Assembly (NCBI GenBank): GCA_949752735.1
Contig: OX457047.1
Span: 12,093,976-12,157,975, forward strand
Direction of reading: 5' to 3'
Source of the DNA: Lumbricus terrestris
Lineage: Eukaryota > Annelida > Clitellata > Crassiclitellata > Lumbricidae
DNA length: 64,000 nt
Translations under genes and position numbers: made by a program
Shown here: positions 10,701 to 25,700 of the stretch, piece by piece
Numbering within the stretch: the stretch's first letter is position 1
Layout of the letters: every line of letters begins with the position of its first letter
The notes under the pieces: generated by a model
Database searches by the model: none
What the model saw: only the letters and a program-made list of their open reading frames with translations
Told to the model about the DNA's origin: nothing

Positions 10701-13700
10701 CTTAGCACGCATTTCATTGAGCTGATTCGTTTTAGGAGGCTTCAAATTTCATAAACTTTACCTGTGTTTTCAATGAGCAGGGGTAGCGATTTGGGGATAA
10801 ACTGTGTTCCTCCCCATTGCAAAATTTGTTTTAATTTCAACACTGCATCGAAAGTATCTTAGGCTGTCATTTTAATAGCGAAATTTCTCAAAATTTCAGT
10901 GCTAATAGTTGTGGCCGGTTAAAGATTTCCAAAGTATCCCCTCCCATTGTTTAAATTTTTCAATTTACACACGGTAATGATAGCATTTTCAACTGGCATC
11001 TAGACAAATTGCTCGTTGCTCGTGGGTAGACAGCAGGTAACACCTTAGAAATAGTCTATATAACGATATTTGTGAAATATTTCTGAAACATTCGGCAGAT
11101 ATAAGCAGCTCTGCCCCACCTTAAATTTCGGGGAAAATTAACTTTCCAGTCCACCAAAGTCTTCGCCTCACTAGCGGACGGCCTAGATTGTTTGAACAAA
11201 CTGGGTATTTTTTAGAAGCATGGTAAAGTGCAATTTACATTTGAAAAAATGGCAAAATTAAATTAGCTGCCGCAATCTAACGATAAATCATAGCAAAAGA
11301 ATAAGTAAAATTTTACTTTAAGTTGCTACAGTGTAGCGTTGAAATTGCGATTACATCGTCATGTACATGTAACATGTATACATCTTTTGTAAATTTCTTA
11401 AGGCTCTAGGCGACCCCTGGCAAATCGTCAGGCGACCCCCGTGGGGGTCGCGACCCACAGGTTGAGAACCGCTGGGTTAGACTGTTCAAATTACAGAGGG
11501 ATGTCTTCTATGTCACTGTGGCAAAGTATTTTCAACAATCATACTGCAAAGAATAAGGAAGAGAACAGAAGAGATTCTATCAGAGGCACAAGCGGGGTTT
11601 AGGGTGAACAGAAGCACAATCGACCAGATTTTCACCTTGAGACAGATAGCGGAAAAGTACGACGAATTTGGGAAAGACCTTTATGTGTGCTACATAGATT
11701 TCAGGAAGGCTTTTGATAGCGTGTGGACTGTGGAGGAAGGGGTTGTGGAGAGTAATGAGACATTACGGATACCCGGAGAAGATAGTGAGACTGCTGGAAA
11801 GCGCGTACAGAGATACTTTTAGCGCCGTGAGAGTAGACGGGGACCTGTCAGAATGGTTCAGGACTATTGTAGGGGTACTGCAGGGATGTGTTCTGTCGCC
11901 ACTTTTGTTCAACATCTTCTTGGAGCTGATAATGGCCATGGCATTGGAGGGGACAGGAGGGAGCGGTGATAGAAGGAGAACCTATTAGCGATCTGAGATT
12001 TGCAGATGACATTGCGCTACTGGGGGAGAAGGAGCAGGGTTTGCAGGATTCGCTAACGAGAGTTGTGCAGGTAAGCAAAAGAATGGGTATGTGCATCAAT
12101 GTGCAAAAAACGGAATGTCAATACATTGGGAGAGAAGGGACGCGGCTTGGATTGAATGTGGATGGTCAGATACTAGAGCAAAGGGAGAGTTTCGTGTATC
12201 TGGGAGGTCTTATCGATGCGCATGGGGGATCGGAAAAGGACGTTGAAAGAAGAATTGGGCTCGCAGAGATTGCATAGGATCTGGAGATCAAAGGAAATTA
12301 GCAAGACCACCAAGGTGCGAATATACGAGACCTTGGTGCTGAGCGTACTGTTATACAACTCAGAGACGTGGACGCTGAAGGAGACAGAGAAAAGACGGTT
12401 GAGGGTATTCGAAATGACGGTGCCTGCGAAGGATAAAAGGGGTCACAAGGAGGGAAAGGATACGAAACACGGAAATACGCAGCAGACTGAGGATACAGCA
12501 AGACATTGTGGACAGGATTCAGATCAGAAGAATGCGGTACTTCGAACATGTCGTCAGAATGCAGAGTGGAAGATATCCAAAGGTGGCACTTCAAGGATAT
12601 GTGCATGGGAAGAGGAGAAGAGGCAGACCCAGGAAGCGATGGATGGATGTGGCAGAAGAGGACTGCCTGAGGATGGGACTAACCATGGGAGAGGCGGTGC
12701 GGAGAGCGCAGGACAGGGACGACTGGATGCTGTCCATAAAGGAGCGGCTGATGCGGGCGGAAGCTTCGCCAGGGCCATAAGTCAAGTAAGTCATGACTAT
12801 ACACAGGCGGAAATTATGTAATGAACGAGTCACATTAACGTTAGCGTACATGTTCGAGTACTCACGTGTGGTTAGATTAACGAAAATGGGTGCGTATTTT
12901 AGTCGGGTGCATGTTATACAATTCAATTTTTCCTCAAATCGCAAAAAGTAGCGTGCTATATTTGGGTGCGTGTTATACCCGTGTGCGTGTTATATTCGCG
13001 AAAATACGGTATGTTATCCGTCTTTTGCTGTATTCCTCTGCTTCTTGCTCCCTCTACGTGGCATCCAAAGCTGCTCTTGGTAGTCTTTCGTCGCACATTC
13101 TTTTCACGTGGTTTGGCCGGTTTTCCGGATCTTGTCTACTACTATTTCTTCCGCTTCTAGATGTCTTCTCGTTCCTGATTCGATCTCTCCTGCTCCTGCT
13201 CAGTATTCTACGCAGCCAGCTCATTTCTGCCACGAGCAGCCTCCTCTCGTCCTCTTTCCGCAGGCACCAGCACTTGGAGCCATAGAGTAGTACCGGAATC
13301 ACCAGTGCTCCATCTTTGTTCCCGTCAATATGCTTTCTGCTTTCCACATTTTACTGAGTTTACCGAACATTGCTCAGGCCAGTCCAATTCTACGCTTGAT
13401 ATCTGTGGTGCAGTGACCATCTTCCGTTTTCAAGCCTCCCAAATACACAAACTCCGTCACCTGCTCCAGCATACCACTCTCCAGTCTGACCTCCAGCTCC
13501 CTGTGCTGCTCTCCGATTGTCATTGTTTGCAATTAAATAAATTAATCGTGCGATTAATTTTGAGTACATTTTTTTATCGAACAACAGCCATACTATTTAG
13601 ATATGTTAGATATCCATGTTAGTGCTCTTCTACAGTTTCAAAAAGTGCTTTGTAAATAGCCAGATCCACTTAAAGCAGTAATTTTTACAGACCTGTATTG

Positions 13701-16700
13701 ACTTGCAGTGGACAGAATTTCCAGTCCCACATTAAACTCATCAACCTCTTTGTTGTTGTTTAGGATTGCGGTTTTCTCCATACGTGTTCTGAAAGATGAG
13801 CGGATTATTGTAATTGCTGAACAGCGACCTGAATGTTCTGAAGAAGAGGTATACTTATGTTGCTTGCCATTGTGTTTCATTTAATTCTAGAATTGCCTTA
13901 GAATGAGATTTGCTATTTTCTACATTGTGGAGTGAGATAAGGTAAGCACCAGTTGTTTAATTCGAGCACTGCTACTGATTATGGTTCTTGGGGCTTTGTG
14001 GCATAAGTAGCATAAGTCTGTTAAACATGTGACCTGTCTTTTTGAGTTATGAGGTTCAACTTCAAATTGCCAATTGTTTTGCTATTGTGTAATGTTTCAT
14101 CAGTCATTATAAGATCACTCATCAAAAATCCAATTTTTTGGCTTGAGCCAGGAGCTCACTGAAATTGAACTGGAGGTTCTTGCCCAGGAGTTCCCGCAGT
14201 TTGCCTTCTCGTCCTCTGCCTGGGACCTTGGTGCAACATTGTGCCAAGAACTTACTTTATGCGCTTATCAACCTGCTCTGCCACAATTGCTGCTACCAGT
14301 TGCGTCAGCTTCAAGTGGTGTTCTGTTCCTTAACCTCCAAAGTTGCCTTGGCGCTTATCCTCTCTTTTGCAGTCTTTTGTCTTGACTACTGCAGCGCCAT
14401 CTTTGTGGGTCTTCTGGTGACTCAGGTTGGGTGTTTGGATTGGGTGTTGCGCACAGCGGCACGCCTTATTGGTTGCTTCTCAAGATGTCACTGAACATAT
14501 ACGAGATGTCTTGCATTGGCTTTCTTTCTCACAGAAAATCACTTGCCGGATCTCTTCCTTGGTTTGACCCTGTCTCGTGGGTGTAGGCCTGTCTTTTTGC
14601 AGGAGCACTGCTGCTACACCATAAGGCCCAAAATAATGGTGTGTTTCCAGGAACCCGACCGACTCACTTTTATTGCCGCGACTCGGATAATTTTGTGGAT
14701 TTTTTTTATATTATTTACATTAGACAGTGACATTGCCTTCCGTATTGGCTATGAGGTGTAGAATTGGTACATTAAAATTATATTATTTATTAAGGCAGAC
14801 GTTTGTAAACAAAAGTCTTTCAAGGTTTATAAGGGCCCGTTAATTAGAACAATCAATAGTTTCTCACGGTCAGTTTGACAGCACAGGCGGTTGTGTTAGG
14901 AGTATAATAGATCTGAAAAGAGGGGCTTTCTCACTGTAACTCCTAGTACCTAGGTATTCCCTAGAGCAGGGGTTCTCAAACTGTGGTACGCGTAACCCTG
15001 GGGATTCGCCAGGCGCCGGTAAGGGGTCATTGCATAATTACGTAACGCTCGAGGGTGGGTGGGTGGGGTCACTGAAAACGTTACGAAACGTTGCGGGGGT
15101 GGATGGGTGGGGAAGCTGAACGTTACGTAATGCCTTGAAAAAATTATTAATGAATATTAAATTACCATTGAATGACACTTTAAACAAATGATGTGATCGA
15201 TGTTTAAACTTCGTGGCATTGATTTAAAACGTGACCGAAGTAGGTCTATATAGCCTCTCTGAAGAAGATAGGCAGCATACGCCAGTTACATGCCAGGTCA
15301 ACATATCTGTGCTTCCATTTGTGCAAACCGAAAACCGCTGTTCGAATTGTTTGGATCTGTGATAGTTTTACTAACGGAACAACGTGGTAGGCTTATTTTC
15401 CCTTTGATTCCTGACACCGAAGATTCGAACCATTTTGAAGCATATTTTACTTAGTGGACACGAATCTCAAACATTTTATATTCATACTCAACAGAACTCA
15501 TCAATATTTCTATTAACAATTATCGAAGTGTCCAGACTAAGCAAATAATTAGTTCATCTTAATTTTGATTAATTAGCCTATTAATGAGCAATTTAGTCCG
15601 TGAAACCTTTCAGTAGTGTTTAAAATTTTATTCTTAAGATAGGCCTAAAATTTAAGAAAATTGCAGTTCATGATCATTTATATAAATAAAACATTCTGTA
15701 TATTTTAAGCCTAGTCTACTGTCAAATAATATTTCACTTACTATATTAAATTCGCTATGAAAATATGAATTATATATACGAATTCGCATATAGGTCTGGT
15801 AGGCCTAAATCTTAACTGATTTTTCGTAACAATCGTTACGTAACGCTGGGGAGGGTGGGTGGGTGGGTCAAGGGAAGCGTTACAGGGTGGGTGGGTGGGT
15901 CAAAAATGGTCATTTTCGGTGTTACGTAATTATGCAATGACCCCTAAGGGGTACGTGAAAAAATTCCAGAAGTATAATTTTTGGAATTTTTGAACTTTGT
16001 GTCCATCTTTCATTGATCAGCAATGAGTTTTGACATTGCAACGTATAGCAGCATCGTCATTTATTTCTTTCACAACATATAATTGGACTCACATGCTATA
16101 TAGTGCATGCAACATATGTATGCCTAGGCCTATTACTATAGTTTTGAAACAAATAATGCATAAATGGTTGAAAGAACCAAAGCCAGAAATTCTCAGCGTA
16201 GGCCTATATATATAGCGCTCAAAATAGGAGAGTAGAATTGGCCTAAGGAATATTTTTCTTTAAAGTTCGTGATTCCTTTCAGTATATCATATCTGTGTGA
16301 CACTGGTTTTTAAATGTTCTTGCTATCAAAAACAAATGTGGCCTAAATTTGCATTTGATATTGACGTATATTAAGCTAGATATTTTTTATCTGTGCGAGT
16401 CAAAAGAAGCACACAGCACTATAGGCTAATGCTATACGTTAGCTCTTTCTTACAGTGGTTGTAGACCAATTTTCCATTTTGGTTAATATGATTACATGAT
16501 TAAAACAATACATATATTAAAAATTTTGCTCCCTATATATGACTCTAATACATGATGTTACCAATGATTAAAAGGACTTTTGGTTGTCACTGCAAGGGGA
16601 CTTGCAATGGCATTTCGTTTCTGATCTGACTTACCTGGGGGTACGCCATCATTCGATTTTTTTACTTGGGGATACAATAAAAATAAAGTTCGTTCTGTCT

Positions 16701-19700
16701 AGCCTGTAGCAAATGATGGCTATATACAGAGCTGTCGTTTGCTTCAAGTTTATTGTTTAACTAGCTGTTTGTCCATCATAAGAAAGTCCTTTTTTGCTCA
16801 TTGTGCCCTCCTAAGCTCACAGGGCTTTCTTGTGCTCACTGTGCCCTCTTTGCTCTCAGTGTCCTTCTGCTCTCTTTTGCTCTTTGTGCTCTTGTGTTTA
16901 CTGTGTTTTTTCTTGTGTTCACAACTCTGCTCTCTTCTGCTCACTGAGCAGTTATCTTTAAAACCGAGCACCCTTTGATGAAGGTTTAACATTCATTTAT
17001 TCAAGTATTTATATAGCACCTCTTTAAGCAAACTACTCAGAGGGGCTCCTGACTCCAGCACAGCCAAAAAGAAAAGTTTTCAAGTGCTTATAGAATGTGT
17101 CAGAGAGTGATCTAGGGAATGGGTGCAGCCCAAGAGGGAGGCCATTCCATACCGCCGGACCAACCACGGAAATAGCACGGCTTTGCATGATGGTAATACA
17201 ATCAAACGGGACTGCCAGCCTAGAATGGATTGACTAGTCCGAGTACCCGACACAGGCTGACAAAGATCAAGCATACAAGTAGGCAAGTTGGAGCAAGACC
17301 TAGCTGGCATCGCCATGCTAAGGAAGAGACTCTGTATTCAATACGCTGACAGACAGCCAGCGCAGAACTTCCAGCATGTAATTTGGGAAATGTGACTAAA
17401 TTTGGACATTTGCAGTACGTAGAATACAGTCAAGGGTTTGTCATCATCCATCACAGTAGCCAACGTCTACCGACCTCCTGGGCCAGTCGGTGAATTCTAC
17501 AACAACCTTGCGAATCTAATATCGTCCGTCTACATTGAAGCTGGTGAAAGACTGCTGTTATGTGGTGATCTGAACTGTCCTGGGTTTGATGGTCATATCA
17601 GCAAAGACCTAGCAGATGTCTTCACCATCTACGGCCTCCGTTAATCCATCATTGTACTGACTCGTGGCGATAACCTTCTGGATGTCCTCGTTTCTGACGA
17701 TAGAACAACAGTTTACGATGTACAGGTTAGTGACGCTGGTCTCGTGTCTGATCATAAGATGCTTCTGTGCAAAGTAAAAACCTCCTTCGACCGTCAACCA
17801 GTGCAGCATATTTTTCGAAATATGAAAGCTGTTGATCCTGTTCAGTTCAGCCAGCTGCTGGCCGACTGATCTCTTCACTGCACCTGCTTGCAATGCGGAT
17901 GAGTTTGCTGAACAGCTGAAGAAAACTGTAACTCAGACATTGGATAAAGTCGCTCCGATTAACAACTGTCTTCGGCGACCTTCTAAACCAATCACAAGAT
18001 GGCTTTCTACCGAGGCAATAAAGGCAAAGAGAGAGCGTCGTCGGTTAGAGAGGAAATGGAAGCAACTCGGGCTCGAAGAGGACAGACAACGCTATCGTCG
18101 CCACTGCCGTGCAACAAATAAGCTAATAAACGATTCACGAACTACTTACTTCCACAGCCTACTCGAAAATGCTGAAAATCCAATGGACCGTTGGCGCATC
18201 TCCCAACGACTACTACACTCAAAGGAGACTTCCAGCTGCCAACGCTCAGACTCTGAGAATCAGTCTTTATGCTCTAGCTTTGCTACATATTTTGTTAACA
18301 AGATTGATGACCTTAAATGTAAAATTACTAGATGCGCTGCCAATTTAGCATGGAATGATCTACTACTTGATTCTGACTTTTCTGAATCTACCTTTAATGA
18401 CCTTCCTCCTGTTACCTACTTGGAAGTATATAATCTTCTCAGAAGCTTGGTACCTAAATCATCCCCTATGGACTTCATTCCTACACCTCTTATTGTTTCT
18501 TGCTCTGATGTTTTCTCCCACCTTATTGCACACCTGGCCAACTTGTCTTTTGCTGAAGGATGTTTCCCGTCATGCTTTAAGTCTGCTTTAGTTACACCTT
18601 TGCTTAAAAAACCTGACCTAGATTCCAATAATCTGTCTAACTTTAGACCTATCTCGAACCTAAATAACATTTCCAAAATCCTTGAACGTCTCTTTCTTAC
18701 TCGCATCAAGAAGCACATAACTTCTTCTCCCAACTTCAGTCCTTTTCAGTCAGCTTATCGTGAAGGCTATTCCACCGAGACTGCCCTTACAGGCTTACAT
18801 CCACGCTGGACAACATCTTTTCGTCTATTGACAATGGTAAAGCCTGCCTTTCTGTATGTCTTGACCTCAGCGCAGCTTTCGATACCGTAGACCATCAATT
18901 ACTTCTTTCTAGACTCACGAAAAGCTTCGGTGTCTCTGGTACTGCTTTAAACTGGTTAGCGTCTTATCTGGGTGACAGGAATCAGCAGGTGGGCATCGGT
19001 ACCGCTCGGTCTGAACCCACTTTTTGCACTGCTGGAGTTCCACAGGGATCTGTCCTTGGTCCTCTATTATTCACAGTCTTTACCTCACCAATTAATCGCA
19101 TAGCTCAGCGTTTCCCAAAGTGGGTTTCGCGGAACCCAGGGGTTCCGCGGGGCGAGCACAAGGGTTCCACGAGAAGTTGAGAAAAATAATTTTTTGAGAA
19201 ATTTTACTGCAATACAGCAGCTTTTGAAAATGCACTGGAATTTTTAATTAAACTAGAGTCAGTCGTCTTTAGTGTTTTGTCCTCACATGACCTTTCAGTG
19301 ATTATTAGCAATCCGATTGACATGTATAATATATAAGCTTAGACATCACTGCTGAACATAACTTAGCTCAAAGCTTTAGGCCTAAGTCTGAACAGAGACG
19401 CAGTCATCTTTGTTAACGTTAGGCCTATCTCGATGAAACTAGAGTGACTGCGTGAGCACCATTAAACGAAAGTTTTAAAAGTATCGCCAAGTCAGATCTT
19501 GCAGCAGTAGTAACAAATAATGAGTTTTATTTGTTTGTGTAAAACATTTGTCAAAATTGAGTAACTTCTACGTAAGCTAGCCATAGGGTTCAAAGCCTCT
19601 TTTATTTAATTTAGAAACGTGGGACGTTTCCAAACTCACACGATTTTTTAATGGACGATGTTCTTAAGGAAACCATCCTTCAGAAATTGCATAGTGCCTA

Positions 19701-22700
19701 TCATAATTAGTCACGAACTGAAAGCGAACTTTGTTAAATACTTTCTTTTCATGAATTGCGATAATAATAGGATTCGAAACCATTCAATGAAGGTGAAAAG
19801 CAGCCAACTCTTCTAAAGGAGACTACGAACTTCTTAGTGATGTAACGTGAATGAAGCAGAATTCCAATGAACCTTCACATTCTAACCTCATGTAGGGCAT
19901 ACTTTCAGTGGGATCCACAAATCATGGTTTTGAAAACAGTGCAATTTAATTTTTCATGATATCGTAAGAAAAATAAATTATATATAATTTAAAGTATTAA
20001 TTTTTGGTAACCTATGTATGCTTTTAATTATTAATAGCCTTTGCTACCCGTGAGTTCTGCTTGATTCAATGCGCTTAGTTGAGATTGGGGTTCCGCCAGA
20101 AAATATTAGGACACGAAGGGTTCCGTGGCCCAAAAAGTTTGGGAAACGCTGGCATAGCTAATCATTTTGGTGTCCAATTACAGCAGTACGCGGACGACAC
20201 TCAGCTCCATATTGCTCTGTCACACACTGATCAGTCCGGTAAACTTAAACTTGAGGAGTGCCTTTCATCTTTATATGCCTGGTTCTGTTTTAACGGTTTG
20301 GCTATAAACCCAAACAAGTCCGAGGCAATTTTGTTCGGGTCACGACAACGCCTGCGTTCTTTTCCTTCACTTTCCAGCATCGACCTCGCAGGCTCTGCAG
20401 TACCATTATCAGATTCTGTTAAAACTCTTGGGGTTACCCTGGACAGTATGCTTACTTTTCGGATGCATGTAACTAACCTTTGTAGATCTTGCTTTTATCA
20501 CATCAGGGCAATACGCCACATTAGGTCGGCTTTGACTAAGGATATGTCGAAGACTTTAGCCTGCTCCCTTGTCTCCTCTCGCCGTGATTATGCTAATGCG
20601 ATTTTTGTTGGCATTTCAGACTATGAGTTACATAGACTGCAACGCATCCAAAATTCCTTAGCATGGGTTGTGCTGCGCGTCCCACTACGATCAAGTTCTT
20701 CAGTTTTGCTTCATCAGGTGCATTGGCTTCCTGTCGAGTTCAGGATTAAATTCAAATTGGCCTGTTTAACCTACAAATCCCTCTCTACCGGAACACCTCC
20801 CTACCTTCAGTCACTGCTTACTCCTTATATTCCTCCTCGTTGCCTGCGATCATCAAGCATGGGTCTTTTGGCTGAGCCTCGATGCAGAACTGTTATGGGC
20901 TCGCGTGCATTCCATGCCTCTGCTCCCAAAGAATGGAATCTACTTCCACTCTCTCTTCGTTGCTCAAATTCACTCCCTACCTTCAAAAAACGGCTCAAAA
21001 CTCACTATTTCTCTTTGGCTTTCAAGCACATGGACCTTTAACTGAATCTTCCTCTGGCGGCTAACTATCCGCGCCTCAGATTCACACTTTGGTGTGACCT
21101 TGCGCGCGTTATAAATTTATGTAATAATAATAATAATGGAAGATAGCTTACCAGAGGCTAAACAAGAATAAAGGGATTAGGCAATAGTCAAGATGAGTTG
21201 TGACAAAGGAATGAGCAAGTGTAGTTGCAGAACCAGTTGAGAGAGAGCGAATGACTGCAAAGCTGGCGCAGTTGATGGAAACAGGAACAACTGAGATGAT
21301 TGAGGTGAGGAACAAAAGTAAGTTCCTCGTCAAGAAGGATGCCAAGGTCTCGACTGATGTTGAGAAAGTAAATACATACTGTGTATTAAACAAGAGAAAT
21401 CTTCTGACTTCGATGGGTGACTGACTACTTCCTGGCTGCCAGTCTTGAGAAACCTCTAGCGGCATCATTCTCACTGGAGCCACCTCCAAACGTGACGGGG
21501 GGGAGAAATCTAGCAACTTCTGGGGGTAACTAGTCACTGGCATTGCCTGTCTTGAACGACCCTTAGCGGTGATGTTCTATTCGCACTCGTCTTCCCCCTC
21601 CCCCCCCCCCACTCCATTTTCCCACAACAGAAGTCAACAAAATGAAATTAATAGTTGTTTTCTAGAGCAGTTTGCAGGTACAGATATTCTGCAACTAGGC
21701 AGTTTATACTTGCTGAGAACATGTACTTCATTGCAGCGTGTATACCTTTATACTTTATACAAAAAGGGCAGCGATATAATTTTTCGGGTAGTCACTATAT
21801 CAAAATATTTGGCCAAAATTAAAATATTTATCTACCTACCTATCCAGTTTTTTAGAGCTCTGTTACCGGAAACACACCTCTTTTTTTACCTACAGGTCGC
21901 GCAATTCTATTATGCAGCGCCGTGCCTTTTCTGTCACTGGCCCTGCAATCTGGAATGGGCTCCCTGTGGATGTATGTCTAATGCCTAGAGCCCTGAGTCC
22001 ATGTTCTACTCTACTCTTTAGACTGTTCTCTTTAGCCGGAGTTGGATCGGGAGTGCTTCTGAGTAGATACTCTTCACGAGGCGCTATATAAGTCTCTTAA
22101 ATTAATGAATGAATCACTGTCAAAGCCAGAGCTGTGGCTGAATGTATGCTAACGTTAGATTTGTTGACACTCGCTTCACACTCAGCTGTGTGGTACACAA
22201 ATCTCCAGTAGTCAACTCACCATTATATTGATATCACTACGTAACAAAATTTTACTTTTTGTCTGTTCCTGGGTATTAAATGTTATTTCCTAATTGCTTC
22301 TGCCTCAAAAGTATAGAAAATGGCCATTATACCCCAGAGACTTTGCTTTTGAGGCCAGGAGATTGATTATTCTGAAATGTAAATGCTTCTTCGGTACATT
22401 GAAATTCATGTGTTAACTCGGAGTAGCTATACAACTTTTGTGAACTTCCAGGGATATTCTAGAATGTGCGAGAACCATCCACACCTATAAATAGCTAGTT
22501 AGTAGTATAAATAAAGAAAAAAAAGAAAAATGGTTCAGTACCATGTTCTTAAGTGCTAACGTTATATGCCGAGCAAATTTCTGTCTAGGGTAACGGCCTC
22601 TGTTGTCATATATAGACCCTGGTCAAATCGGATCCATCCATAAATAAAGATGCCTTGTGCCTACCTTGCACTTCAGTTTAGTTGTGCGTCTGACTAGGTG

Positions 22701-25700
22701 CATAGCCTGTAGACACAACTAATATGGCATCAAGAGGCTGCAAGTATCCGGCTGACGCATTCTGCTATGTTTGTACTTTCTTGCGACGGATGGTACAGAG
22801 GGGAAAATAGAGCCATGATGTTTGCAATACCAAGAATCTGGCGAGAACCCACTGACCACTCAAGCAATTGCTACTTCTGCATGGTGGTTCCTTCCAAACG
22901 TCGGACTGGAAAGAATGCAGCTCCTATCATACATCCCCCCGACCTTCCTTCATCCATGGCTCCCAGTGCCACACAGTCCTGGGCTTCTGGTACCCACTGT
23001 TCAGGATAGAAATCAGTCGCCTTCAGAAGAACAAAGTATATCAGAGTCAGAGAGCGATGAAGACGTTTTAGATCCATACTATAATTTTCTAGCTCATGAA
23101 AAAAATCCGTACTATCCAAACCATAAGACCTCAACGACTTGATGAGAGGTATACTCGTCTCACCAAGTCCAATGCAGAACTTTTGACGTCTAGACTCAAT
23201 CAGTGGAACCTGTTGGATGACAGTGTTCAAATCGCAGATCAGAGGAAGCGTCATCAAGCATTTTCAAGCTTTTTTACCTGTCAAGATGGACTCTGCTTCT
23301 GTCACAACGTGACGGGTCTTTTTCAGGAAATTGGAATCGACTGCAACCCGAACGAGTGGCTTCTCTTCATTGACAGTTCATCTGGGAGCCTCAAAGCCGT
23401 GCTACTCCATAATGGGAATAAGTGTCCGTCTCTTCCTCTGGCTCACTTCAAAAAGGATTACAACAGCGCGAGAACCTTTTTAGCCGCCTTGAAGTTCGAT
23501 GAGTACGGCTGGGATGTCATAGGAGACTTCAAAATGGTATCATTCCTGATGGGTCTGCAAGGATTCGGACAAAGTTTCCTTGCTACCTTTGCCTTTGGGA
23601 CAGCAGAGACAAAAGGCGCACTACCACAAGCGGGACTGGCCCCAGCGGACCGAGTTCAATGTGAGTAGCCAAAATGTCAAGTGGGAGCCACTGATGGATC
23701 CTCGAAAGTAACGATGCCACCACTGCATTTTACATTGGCCTAATGAAACAATTTGTCACGGCTCTGGATAAGGAATCGGTAGCTTTCAAATACTTTCAAG
23801 GTTTCTTTCCTAAGCTGTCTGAGGCAAAGGTCAAAGCTGGTGTATTCGTCGGACAAGAGATAAAGAGAATCATGGAGTGTACGGATTTCTCCAAGATGCT
23901 TTCTAGGAGTGAGAAAGCGGCTTGGAATAGCTTTGTGGCGTTGGTTAGAGGCTTCCTTGGTAATAACAAGGCCGAAAACTTTGTAGAGCTGGTTGAGACT
24001 CTAGTGAAGAACTACATTAAATGGGATGCAGGATGTCCCTGAAAGTTCATACCCTTGATACTCACCTTGATAACTTCAAGGAGAGCATGGGAGCATACTT
24101 GGTGGAGCAAGGCGAGCGCTTCCACCAGGATAGGCCTATACTAGACTTTGAACGTCGCTATACCAAGGACAGTACAATGAGAACATGATGGGAGACTACA
24201 TCTGGAGGCTGATTCGTGAAAGTGATTTACAGTAGGCCCTATAACTGTAAATCTCGAAAAAGTAAGCATTTATAAATTTCGAGTGGTCAATTTTGTTATC
24301 ATTCTAGTATTGATACATGCTGCTTTAGAGTCATTTTGTGGTTTCTTGTGACCTAGGTATATAGTTTTATTCTGCCTTTACGTGAACAAAAACAAACAAA
24401 TTCGCTCGTTTGTTGTAGAAATAGGTTTTTTCTTTTAAATATCATTCTCCAGTCCACAAAAGCAAAGTTTAAACAGAATAACCACCATTTCCTATACTTT
24501 TGAGGCACAAAGAACCAGGAAATTACACTCATTGCCCAGGAACAAAAATCGTGTTACATAGTGTATTAGTAAGGAGTGGTACAACTTTACATGCAGTTAT
24601 GTTTTTAATTTGAAGAAACGGCATTGCTATGGCATTACTAATTCATATTCATGACCATGTTTGTCTTGTATGCCTGGTTACCAGTAATTAATTATTTTTT
24701 TTAAAGTATGATACTCGTACATGTAAGCCTACCTAAAATCGTAATCTCGAGATTTCTACAGCGCCCACAAACGCAAAGTCACAGGAACCAGTTTATTCAC
24801 AGGTGCTTAATCAAAACAAAATCGATAGGCAAGGGGTCAAGATCCGGAGAGTCAGGCAGGCAGACAGACGGCTAAGGTGGATGATGTTTGGAGTTGAAAT
24901 GACGTGGGAGGTGAAGAGAAGAATCTGATTTCTGAAGAAGCAATGTTTTCAGTTTTTGAGTGAAACACCTGCCAACAGATGTTAAGAGGTGAGGCTTGGG
25001 TGAGTAGTGTCCCATCTAGGTTACTGGATGCAATTGTTTCCATTTCCATTCATTCATTCACCCATATTAATATTTATGCTTGGCTTGTATGGCATGATTA
25101 ATTATTTGTTTGATGAATGCACTCATGCATACGGCTGTACCTATGATATCTCATCTTTGTTAAGGGACACATTTGTCTTGTTTCCATCTCAGTAATTCAT
25201 TCATTCGTATTAGTATTGATGTTTCTCTTCTGGCACTTACGTAACATTTGGTCACTTAATTATCGATCGGCCAAATTACTACAAAACTCCACTTAAATAT
25301 TGTGTTTACTTGTTTTACGTGCTAAACATAAATAGATTCGACCTAAAACACGATATCAGATCCGTTCAATGAAGAAGAGTATTTAGTTCACCTCTTCCAG
25401 GGGACTAAGTGCTTCCGACTCTAGCATGGCAGAAAAGTACTCAGTTTTTGAGTTGAACAAAAAAAAGGTTCAATAGGAGCCCCAGAAAGCAGACGTAGCT
25501 TCTGTGAGAGCCCATTCTAGACCGCTGGGCATACCATGGAAAAGGCTTGATTCTGCATGGTTTTAGTTCATGCAAATGGAACAGCCAGTGGCCTGAGATA
25601 CCCGCAGAGCAACAGAGCTTCCGCAAGTAGTTTGAGGTAAAACCAAGCTGACATTGCTGAACCAGAGCAATGATCCTATACTGCAGTGCTGTCCAACCTT

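Noticed and set aside
9948..11474. 8-bp target duplication for the hAT-like element
   Set aside because: The flanks tgtaggac and ggttagac agree at only 5 of 8 positions, too weak to claim.
12216..12821. 201-codon open frame on the + strand
   Set aside because: It begins out of frame with LINE RT and only partly overlaps it in frame. Homology to RT moves between frames here, so this is not one gene.
22767..23009. A free-standing short gene in this open frame
   Set aside because: It is one segment of the broken gene 22724-24235; neighbouring frames continue the same protein pattern.
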